Below, piece by piece: positions 6,560 through 14,700 of a stretch of DNA of 25,047 nt. Both the position numbers and the translations under genes were made by a program. The first letter of the stretch is position 1. Every line of letters starts with the position of its first letter. The notes below the pieces were generated by a model. That model ran no database searches. It had not been told where the DNA came from and saw only the letters and a program-made list of their open reading frames with translations. The stretch is from a virus, in IMG/VR virus record IMGVR_UViG_3300023175_001936, positions 1-25,047 of that record. The stretch is one strand, 5' to 3'.

Positions 6560-8279
6560 CTTCGAGTATGTTATCTTCATCTAACATACCTTTTATTTCA
6601 TGTAAATACTTTCGTTTTGATGCAATACCACTAATATATTCTATAGCTCTATCTTCCGAAGTACGAGAACGCTCTTTTTTTCTTTCTTTATCCCCAAGTG
6701 GGTCTCTACCGTAAGGATGTTTATCTTTTCCATATGTGTTTCCTTCTCTTGGTCTACCACCCTTATCCTTAAGTTCGTTTTTAAGATTTTCTAAAGATTC
6801 CTCAATATCTTCTGGTTCCTCATCTTCCATTGCAGGGTCATTACCCTCATCTTCAATAGAACGGAATCTGAATCTATCTTTCAAATCATCTAACATCTTA
6901 ACTCTTTCTTCATCTTGTTCACCTTCAGATAATTTAAAGATGTTTTCATAAACCCAATCTTTAGATAACATATTTAATCCTGCAATATCTTGAGCCAAAC
7001 GAATTTTTTCTGACCAAAGGTTTACTTTTTCTTGTTCGTAAATTGTAGATGGATTAACTAATCCTAATTCAAAGTTAGTCATTTCAGAATCAGTAACACC
7101 CTGTGAATACAAATGAACAATTGCAATCTTAGTTAATTCTGAAACTACTGTTCTTTGGATTCTTTCGATTGTTCTTGCAAATCTCACATCTTCTGCAGCA
7201 AGAGTTGCTTTACCATTTACATTTTCTTCATATCCTAAATAAGCTTTTGGAATTTTAAGAGCCGCGAATAATTTATTTTTTAGGTAATCAATATCTTCGA
7301 TAGTTGCGTACTCTAAACCAGCAAGGTTATCAATTGATGTACCACTATCACCACCCCTAACTGGTAAGAAGAAATCTTCAGTTAGGTTTTGCATATTGTA
7401 CTTTAAGTTGTAATCACCAGTATTTCTATCAACGAAAGGAACTTTCTTCATTTTGTTGATAATTCTCTGCATATAGTTATCCACTTCTGTTGGTGGGATA
7501 TTACCAATATCAATTTTGAAAACTCTTTTTTCTGGTGCTCTCATGATTCTATGAATTAACATAGCATCTTCCATCAGAGATAATTGTTTCCACAATCTTC
7601 TTCCATTCTCAATCATGGATTTACCATAAGGCAACCAGTTAGTATCCGCTAACAATCTAAAGTGAGCGATTTCAAAGTTTTCATATTCTTCTTTTCCATT
7701 CGGGTCCTCAGTAATTTTAAATTTTACTGAATTTGGATTTGATGGGTCTGTTCTTTCTAATCTTTCTGTATTGTAAACAGAGTGAGGAGTAACATTTACG
7801 ATACCTTTACCTTCAGCGATTTCTAAACCTAAGAAGAAATCTCCATACTTACACATATTTCTTACCCATGGCCATAAGTTGAATTCAACGTTAAGGATAT
7901 CGTAAAATAAGTTGTTTAATAAATCTTGTACTTTTTGATTATCTGAATGAACCAAGAGAGTATCACCAAATTCATTTTTTAGTGTTGATTCATCTGCGTA
8001 TATATCGAGTGCTGATGCTAATATTGGGTCATTATCCATTGCATCATAATCACGAAAAACTTCTCTACGAACTTGTTGGTATGCCATTGATTGAGCACCA
8101 CCAGCCTGTTCGAAGAAAGATTTCTGTAATTTAGTGTATCTATCTCTTAAAGATGATAGATTCGTTTGTTGTCTTTCATCAGTATCAACTACTCTTCTCT
8201 TACCTTCTTTATCAACAGTAACAACTGCTTGAGTACGAAAGAGTTTAGTTAATCTACCAAAAAATGAAGTATCTGCCAT
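6555..8279 (-). CDS. 20: Portal protein (T4 gp20-like), 574 aa
   Basis: This protein forms the dodecameric ring at the special capsid vertex, starts prohead assembly and is the channel for DNA packaging. Evidence includes the family-like N-terminal half (FRDYDAMDNDPILASALDIYADE, quoted only in part here: RDYDAMDNDPILASALDI), WPWVRNMCKYGDFFLGLEI, the segment APEKRVFKIDIGNIPP, and LKIPKAYLGYEENVNGKATL, where portal proteins of this group have a conserved helix and loop. T4 gp20 is 524 residues, so size fits. The last 90 residues are charged and low in complexity (EDEEPEDIEES, GRDPLGDKERKKERS) and look like an extension. Gene order terminase, small basic protein, portal, protease supports the call. 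Confidence 0.93.
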   Translation of the reverse strand: MADTSFFGRLTKLFRTQAVVTVDKEGKRRVVDTDERQQTNLSSLRDRYTKLQKSFFEQAGGAQSMAYQQVRREVFRDYDAMDNDPILASALDIYADESTLKNEFGDTLLVHSDNQKVQDLLNNLFYDILNVEFNLWPWVRNMCKYGDFFLGLEIAEGKGIVNVTPHSVYNTERLERTDPSNPNSVKFKITEDPNGKEEYENFEIAHFRLLADTNWLPYGKSMIENGRRLWKQLSLMEDAMLIHRIMRAPEKRVFKIDIGNIPPTEVDNYMQRIINKMKKVPFVDRNTGDYNLKYNMQNLTEDFFLPVRGGDSGTSIDNLAGLEYATIEDIDYLKNKLFAALKIPKAYLGYEENVNGKATLAAEDVRFARTIERIQRTVVSELTKIAIVHLYSQGVTDSEMTNFELGLVNPSTIYEQEKVNLWSEKIRLAQDIAGLNMLSKDWVYENIFKLSEGEQDEERVKMLDDLKDRFRFRSIEDEGNDPAMEDEEPEDIEESLENLKNELKDKGGRPREGNTYGKDKHPYGRDPLGDKERKKERSRTSEDRAIEYISGIASKRKYLHEIKGMLDEDNILEE

Positions 8280-8319
8280 TTTATTCCTAATTTAAATTAT
8301 AACCTTTATTTGTTTGTTT

Positions 8320-8700
8320 TTACCATGCTCTACATGACCAGTATCTAGCTTTGTGTCTTGGGCCTGGATTATCACAATTATGTCTTGCTCTAAAAGATTT
8401 TCTCCTTTCAGGGTTATTCTTTTTGATTGACATCGTTTTCTCTCCACCTTTTCCTTTATGACCAAAGTTTACTTTTACTACATTACCTTGGGGATTTTTA
8501 ACATATACTTTGAACTTTTTAACATCACCTTGCATTGGTTTACCAAGTTTTACTGTTCTACCTTGATATTCCGCTTCGTTAATATCTGGTTTATACGATT
8601 CCATGAATTCTTTAAACTCTTTGATATCGTGATAGTTTTCTACGAAATATTCATTGCAATATGATTCGTTTTCATTAAGTAAGTTTTTCATTGAAATCAT
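8320..8700 (-). CDS. Small basic head protein with removable leader, 126 aa
   Basis: ATG at 8700 has AAGGAG ten bases upstream; the next ATG is too far from it. Residues 1-42 form an acidic leader ending DINE, followed by Ala, matching the prohead protease pattern. The remaining 84 residues are basic and compact: EYQGRTVKLGKPM, KFKVYVKNPQGNVVKVNFG, then RRKSFRARHNCDNPGP and ARYWSCRAW. This C-terminal Arg/Cys motif is one I recall as strongly conserved in many tailed phages, often as an unnamed structural protein. Cys residues in HNC and SC could bind metal or form a disulfide. It lies between terminase and portal. I infer a processed internal or capsid-associated protein. Confidence 0.83.
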   Translation of the reverse strand: MISMKNLLNENESYCNEYFVENYHDIKEFKEFMESYKPDINEAEYQGRTVKLGKPMQGDVKKFKVYVKNPQGNVVKVNFGHKGKGGEKTMSIKKNNPERRKSFRARHNCDNPGPRHKARYWSCRAW

Positions 8701-8718
8701 AATATTTTTCTCCTTATA

Positions 8719-8730
8719 ATATAAATATAG
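8719..8730 (-). promoter_or_regulatory. Promoter-like A/T box before the 126-aa gene
   Basis: The coding strand reads CTATATTTATATT, ending about 18 bases from ATG 8700, with the AAGGAG ribosome site between. It diverges from the other boxes at its last positions. Confidence 0.35.
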
Positions 8731-8732
8731 AT

Positions 8733-10325
8733 TTATTTAATTAACCAAGTTAAATCCTCATTTGTATCACCAACTCGTTGTTTCCATGGATTTTCTTCGA
8801 GTGCAGAATTACCACCAAATCCCATACCTACTATATCTAATTGATGTGCTCCAATACCACCCAATGCTTGTTTGGTTAAATCAATTCCCTCTTGTCTTAA
8901 TCTTAATGCTGTATCACGAACCCAAAGACCAATTGCAAATGACATAGTTAAATCATCATTGTATCCAGTCATTGCTTCTGCTCTATTTCCTTTCCATATG
9001 AAAGTGAATAATTCATCGATTAATCTTGATGAACGAACTGTTACTGATTTATCTCTAAAATAATCATCCAACTTTGATATAATCAAAGGTCTTGTTTTGG
9101 ATGTAGTACTAAATCCTGCAACCATACCTCGTTCTTCGGCACGGTATCTATTTGATAGTTGATGTTCAACATCTACATATTTTAAATCCTTACTCATATA
9201 GAATAAGTTCTGATATCCTCTATCAATTACTTGTTGTATAACCGCCCATCCAATGTTTGCATTCTCAATCACAAGTAATGCTTGATTATAATCTGTTGCA
9301 AGTGATACAAGGAAGTTTCCAAAATCCTTTGTATCTAATTTACCTTTATATTCTGCTACTTGAGATGCTTCTTCAACATCAAAAACATGACAAGCTGAAT
9401 AATCCGATGAATCTCCACGAGCAACATCGGCTACAACCATGTAAGATTTATTGTAGTTTGGGTATTCCCATTTCCAAAGGTTTCCATCAAATCCTGTCTT
9501 TTCTATTGGTTCTTGACAATAAGATTCTTTGTAGAACATTAAAAGTTGTGGGTCTATTACAGTATCACCAGAAGAAACGAAATCACAATCACATTCTTGT
9601 GCCGCTCCCTTTGGTCCTAATAGTTTTTCCTGTTCATCTCTCCAATCTTGGTTTCTTTCAGGATGAACTGACCAATGTAAACGAATTGTATTGAATCCAT
9701 TTTCTTCTTCTTCTGCACCTACCCAAGTTTTGTGAAAGAAATTTCCGACACCATTGGGTGTAGAAAGAATAATTGCATTACCACCAGTAGATAAGGTAGA
9801 TTGAGCCGATACCCAAATATCCTCAATCTTATCAATAAAAGCAGCCTCATCAAATACTAAAAGTGATAGTGCTTCAGAACGACCAGCATCTCCAGCGGCT
9901 GAAGTTGCTTTTATCTGAGAACCATTTGAGTATCTTAGGGATAATTTGTTATCTTCTACTGTTGTTTGTTTTAACCACGATGGTAAGTACTGATTCATTA
10001 CACGAACCTTCGTTACAAGGTTCTTAGCAACTTCTTGTTTAGTTGCAATAACTAATACATTAAAATCTTGATTGAACAACATTTTCCATAATGCAAATCC
10101 TGCAGTTAAGGTTGAGATACCTGTTTGTCGAGATTTTAGAATTATATTGTATCTGTGTTCATTGAATTGGTCTAAAGTTCTTTCTTGGAATGGATATAAG
10201 TGAAAAGGAATTTTGCCTCGGACTGGATGTTGAATCATACAATACTTCTTCATGAAGTGTATTGGGTCTTGAGCACATTTTTGATACTCAAGTTTAATTA
10301 TTTCCTTTAAACTTTGTTTAGCCAT
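8733..10325 (-). CDS. 17: Terminase large subunit (T4 gp17-like), 530 aa
   Basis: This is the DNA-packaging motor: an N-terminal ATPase that pumps DNA through the portal and a C-terminal nuclease that cuts the concatemer. The Walker A-like loop is KSRQTGIST (residues 64-72), the Walker B strand is LSLLVFDEAAF (153-163, Asp159 and catalytic Glu160), and the coupling motif is probably ILSTPNG (186-192). The RNase H-like nuclease shows VVADVARGDSSDYS (Asp300), LVIENANIG (Glu354) and GYNDDLTMS (Asp457/458), matching the usual acidic triad. Length is somewhat below T4's 610. The start lies one base after the preceding stop. All key residues are present, so it should be active. Confidence 0.96.
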   Translation of the reverse strand: MAKQSLKEIIKLEYQKCAQDPIHFMKKYCMIQHPVRGKIPFHLYPFQERTLDQFNEHRYNIILKSRQTGISTLTAGFALWKMLFNQDFNVLVIATKQEVAKNLVTKVRVMNQYLPSWLKQTTVEDNKLSLRYSNGSQIKATSAAGDAGRSEALSLLVFDEAAFIDKIEDIWVSAQSTLSTGGNAIILSTPNGVGNFFHKTWVGAEEEENGFNTIRLHWSVHPERNQDWRDEQEKLLGPKGAAQECDCDFVSSGDTVIDPQLLMFYKESYCQEPIEKTGFDGNLWKWEYPNYNKSYMVVADVARGDSSDYSACHVFDVEEASQVAEYKGKLDTKDFGNFLVSLATDYNQALLVIENANIGWAVIQQVIDRGYQNLFYMSKDLKYVDVEHQLSNRYRAEERGMVAGFSTTSKTRPLIISKLDDYFRDKSVTVRSSRLIDELFTFIWKGNRAEAMTGYNDDLTMSFAIGLWVRDTALRLRQEGIDLTKQALGGIGAHQLDIVGMGFGGNSALEENPWKQRVGDTNEDLTWLIK

Positions 10326-10326
10326 T

Positions 10327-11016
10327 TTATTTTTTGCCTAATTTCCAATATAAAGATGTCCCAACGAATGGTTTGTATTCACCAAGTTGATTTGATAAAC
10401 CTATATTTAATCCATAGATATTCATCTTCTTAGTTTTTAACAACCCATTAACACTAAAACTACCAAAACCATTTACTTGGTCAACACCAAGTCCTAATCC
10501 GTAATAAAATTCATTTTTCGGTAACTCTTTTACAATTGTAGTGTTATAAACAGTTGGAATTCTAAAGAACCAATCAATTTCTCTTGATTGAATTGTATTT
10601 TGTGAGATTACATCGGTAAGAATACCATATCCTAAATTACTTGGTGGTCTATTACCAAGAGAATCAGTAACTTCCGTTGGAAAATCATAATCAAGTTGTA
10701 AGGTATCTGTAACTTTATAAGATGCGAAATAATCTCTTACAATTGCAAGTGAATCTACATCAGCAGGTATTTCCACTTCTTTAATTACTTCTTTTGTTAT
10801 GTATTTGGGTACATACTTTGTTACCTTTACTTCTTTTTCAACGTAAACTGTATCAATTTCTTGTTTTAATAACTCATAATCCTTACCATCTACTTTTACA
10901 ATTTCTTTATCTTCAAAATCAGTTCCACATCCTCTCATTAAGAAGATAACTGATACCAAAATAAGGATAAGTAGTTCTTTCCATCTTTTTGAAAGTAAAT
11001 TAAATATAATGCTCAT
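10327..11016 (-). CDS. Membrane-anchored protein with outer-membrane-like C-terminus, 229 aa
   Basis: A short basic start (MSIIFNLLSKRWK) leads to one membrane segment, about residues 14-27, ending in RGCG; the Cys context is not a canonical lipobox. Residues 50-85 are an extended Val/Lys/Glu-rich stretch (VYVEKEVKVTKYVPKY, ITKEVIKEVEIP) that could span the periplasm. From about residue 165 to the end, alternating hydrophobic residues and glycines (YYGLGLGVDQVNGFGSF, NIYGLNIGLSN, GTSLYWKLGKK) look like outer-membrane beta strands. A linker from inner to outer membrane would suit a spanin-like lysis role, or another envelope role. It overlaps the upstream gene by 17 bases and abuts terminase. 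The style recalls phages of Bacteroidota, a weak clue. Function is inference. Confidence 0.78.
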   Translation of the reverse strand: MSIIFNLLSKRWKELLILILVSVIFLMRGCGTDFEDKEIVKVDGKDYELLKQEIDTVYVEKEVKVTKYVPKYITKEVIKEVEIPADVDSLAIVRDYFASYKVTDTLQLDYDFPTEVTDSLGNRPPSNLGYGILTDVISQNTIQSREIDWFFRIPTVYNTTIVKELPKNEFYYGLGLGVDQVNGFGSFSVNGLLKTKKMNIYGLNIGLSNQLGEYKPFVGTSLYWKLGKK

Positions 11017-11659
11017 AGTTTTTTTCCTTTAATTGATTAAAGGCTTCGTTTCTTTTTTCTACAATCACCTCTAATTCTTTTTCTCCGTTGTCTATCATCT
11101 CTTGAATCTCTGCCTTTACCTCTTCAATTGGTTTCGGTAGTTTCCAAGTTTCTGTAACCTTACCATCAGAACCAATCATTTCATATTGTTCTTTAATTTC
11201 TGATAAAGATTGTTTTAATTCTTCTAATTTAGTCTTTCCATACACAATCATACGAGTTGCAATCTTATAATCTTCATATGGAATCCATAACCCTGCCATT
11301 TTTATTTCGTGTTCTCTATCAACCGTACAATTTAAACAAAATCCACCTTTTTGGATAAATTTTAAATCTTTTTCACTTTTTTTAAGTGTTTTACACTCCG
11401 AATTCTTACATTTTGATTTTTCTTCAAGATATTTTCTAATTTCTTGAAGTGCTTCTGAGTTTTTACCTGTTTTTAAGATATAACCTTCCTTTTTCTCATA
11501 TCTGTGGGTTTCATCTTCCCAAGTATCACCAACTTTTCGTTGTTCTTCAGTTTTTGTCCAACCAATTTGAGTATTTTTATCATACTCACCAGTATGAATC
11601 ATATCTACCAACTTTCTACGAGTTGGATGCATATATTTTTTTTTGAAATCTTTACCCAT
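11000..11659 (-). CDS. Cys-rich (putative zinc-binding) phage protein upstream of terminase, 219 aa
   Basis: The N-terminal part MHPTRRKLVDMIHTGEY and the region with VGDTWEDETHRYEKKEGY recall a family of unnamed proteins in T4-like marine phages. Four cysteines, in CKNSEC and further on CLNC (about residues 83-116), could form a zinc ribbon. The second half is helical: an acidic and basic coiled-coil-like stretch ending KRNEAFNQLKEK. In T4 the small terminase gp16 lies just before gp17; here this gene is one gene away, so gp16 is possible but the motifs do not show it. It begins 60 bases after the 1754-residue gene, behind an A/T box and a hairpin. Confidence 0.8.
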   Translation of the reverse strand: MGKDFKKKYMHPTRRKLVDMIHTGEYDKNTQIGWTKTEEQRKVGDTWEDETHRYEKKEGYILKTGKNSEALQEIRKYLEEKSKCKNSECKTLKKSEKDLKFIQKGGFCLNCTVDREHEIKMAGLWIPYEDYKIATRMIVYGKTKLEELKQSLSEIKEQYEMIGSDGKVTETWKLPKPIEEVKAEIQEMIDNGEKELEVIVEKRNEAFNQLKEKNYEHYI

Positions 11660-11684
11660 TGTTATATATTAGGTTATATTATTG

Positions 11685-11696
11685 TATATAAATATA
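11685..11696 (-). promoter_or_regulatory. Promoter-like A/T box before the 219-aa gene
   Basis: The coding strand carries TATATTTATATA, about 25 bases before ATG 11659, directly after a terminator-like hairpin. This pairing of hairpin then box is what a boundary between transcription units would look like. Confidence 0.42.
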
Positions 11697-11701
11697 TAAT
11701 A

Positions 11702-11715
11702 ATCGGAAAACCGAT
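11702..11715 (-). terminator. Hairpin just after the 1754-residue gene
   Basis: ATCGG and CCGAT pair around a four-base loop, starting five bases after the TAA at 11720-11722. On the coding strand the stem is followed by TTATTATATATTT, a mixed rather than pure U tract. The five-pair stem is short, so termination would be partial at best. Confidence 0.4.
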
Positions 11716-11719
11716 ATTT

Positions 11720-14700
11720 TTAGAAGAAAATACCAAGTATTTGGTTTACTGATGCAAATGTACCTGTAAGTTTGAAGGTATTTCCATTATATAAGAAAAC
11801 TATACCTTCATTCGGTACTATTTTTTTAGAACCTCCAATAGAATTTAATCTTTGGAGTTCTAATTTAAGTTTTTCTATCTTTTTTGGGTCTCCTGATTTC
11901 TTAACATCCTTGATTGTTTTATCAATTCTCTTTTTCATATCACGAACTGCTGCATCAGGGTTTACAGTTAGAGCAGATGAAGTAAATTCTAACACTTCTG
12001 CTCCTAATCCTAAGAAAATCTGTTCAAACTTCATTAAATTCTGTTTAGAAATCTTCTTTTGGTCCTCTTTATCTATCTTTTTAGCCCATTCAAGTGTTTT
12101 AGAATCAGTAATATTCTTATTATCTAATCTAAACTTCTTATCCATGAATGCCCATCTCTTAACTAACCCCATTTTAGTTTTGTTATCAAGTGTTGATGGT
12201 GAATTTTTATCAACCCATTGTTCCCACCATGCTTGATGGTAGTTTGCAACACCATCCGTATCCTTTAATCCGAATTCTTTTTGTAATTTAGAGATTTGAG
12301 ATGAATATTTACTTCTTTTCTTTGATAAATCGGTAGATTTAGGTAGTTTTACAACAGGTGGGCCTTGAATCGTATAATTATCTTGTACATCTTTGTTAAC
12401 TTGTTTAATCATACCTGCCAAGATTCTTGCAGCCTCACCATTTTCACCAATTGCAACACCCTCATCGTTATATTCCATCGTTCCATGGAATACAAGTAAC
12501 GCTTGACCGTAAGGAATTACATTAACTGATGTTGGATATATCACTTCAAGGTTCATAAAACACGCACCTTGTTTAAAAATCTTATCTCTTTGTTTATCGT
12601 TAAGAGAAGATATAGCATTTGAAAGGTCTTTCATTGCATAGTTGTAAGCATCTGATAATCCACCTCTACCTTGGAACTTATCTGATACACCTTTGATATC
12701 TAATGCGTTCTCACCTTTGTTTTTAAGGTGTCCTTTGTTCCTAGCTGCTACTAATCTTCCATCTCTCCATGAAATTGCAAGAGCTTGACCATCAGTTTTC
12801 TCTCTTGTAAACTCAAGTGTACCTTCGAGTGCACGATTTACGATATCTTTTAATTGTCCAAAGGTTAAATTGATATCAGTATCGAATGGGTGAGACATAT
12901 GTCCATACGCACCACCTTCTGTAATGATACCTTCTCCTAATCCACCTCTATCATGTTTAGAAAACTTACTTAATTTATCAAAATTTGGATGAGATTTTAA
13001 ATCAGATTGTTTCTTAGGTCTCATATCAGATAGTTGTTTGTATCTCATATGATTTTTTACTATATAGTGAACCGTATCTACATTACCACCAACTGATTCA
13101 ATCCATTTTTTGTACTTATTTACTAAATTAGCAGATACTTTCTCATGTCCAAAGTGTGTGATATGTCCTTTCTTTGGATGAATTCCCGCAGTTTCATCTT
13201 TTCCTATATCGTGGAACATTGCTGCGATTGCAATATCGATATCATCTTCTTTGATTGAACGATTTACAACTGTGATTGTATGTTTAAGTACATTCCCTTC
13301 AGGGTGTTTATCAATTCTCTGTCCAAAGTTCTTTAAGTTATACACTCTCTTTTGTAAATCAGATGGCATTTTCTTAAAGAGTGATTTGAAATCGGTGATT
13401 CCTAATTTTTTAAGTTCTTTACCTTCTCTAATTGGTTCATATTGATACTCTTGATTTGAATCAGTATTATTTCTTTGTTTCTTAACTCTTTTTTCGATTC
13501 GTTTTAAATCATCTTTAGATGGATATCCCATACGAATACCACTTTGACCAGTACCAACTCCTACTTCCTCTATGGTTGCAAGTTTTGTGTAGTATTTTGG
13601 GTCCTCGAATAAGTGGTCTTTAGCGATATCGTATGCAACTTTTACATCTGAAGTGTGTTCCATTTCAACTTTAACACCTTTTCCTGCTTCTTTCTTTAAT
13701 TCTTCGAAAGAAACTTCGTGTTTTTCTGCAATATCTCTTAAACTCATACCTTTTGCAAGTTGTTCAAATGCAAGAACAGGGTTAGATGTTTTAAAATCAT
13801 CCTTTCTCATTACTGTTTTTGCAATAATCTGATTTGCTTGTTTAACAAATGGAATATTGATATCATGTCTTTTATCTTTTACAACGATTTGTTGATATTT
13901 TTCTAAGAATTCTTTAAATTTCTTTTTATACTTTGATAATCTTTTAAAAAATCCCGTCAATTCTGCATCAGAAATTTCTTTTCCATTACGAGGGTCGTTC
14001 AATCTATCGAAAAAATGTTTTGTGAACTCAATATCTTCTGGTGATAATTGTTTCTCAGCATATTTTTCAATCTTATTAAGAGTAGATTTAGACATTTCAT
14101 TTGTTTCTTTTGGTTTATTAAATGAAATGTTTGATTTGTTATCAAATTTATCTACTTCTGCATCTCTAAGTTTAGGTAAGAACTTAAATCTTGCTCTTTT
14201 TAAAACTCTTTTCTTTTTTCTAAGTACATTTTTATGAACTACCTTTGCCTGTTGAATAGTTAATTCTGCTTTTGTTTTACCAGGAAACAAATCTTCCATA
14301 AATTCTTTGTAAACTTCTAAGTATGCTTTTTTGTATGCAATCTTTTTAAGTTTATCAATAGATTTTCTTCTTTTCATGGTACGAGCTCTTCTTCGTTGAA
14401 TCTGTGCTCGTTTACCAGCCATTTTAGCCTTTCTTCTTAGTAAATCTGCTGGTCTTAACTTTCCTTTACTTCTTTCATCTATATCTACATCTTCAGATAA
14501 TCCCATTTTTTCTTGCCAAGAATCAAATGCATCAAAATCATATTCTTGTTTTTGTGAATCCCAACCACAAGAATGACATAAGTATTTTTCAGTATCTTCT
14601 GATTCTATTTCCCAAGAGTGATTACATTTCTCACACTTAACTTCTGTTCCAGCAATAGATTCTCTTAAACCAATAGATTCATTCTTCATCATTTTATCAA

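Noticed and set aside
13250-13445. Frameshift or gene boundary within the 1754-codon frame
   Set aside because: The frame is open without interruption and domain motifs continue in one frame from NMNAT to ligase, so the fusion looks genuine.
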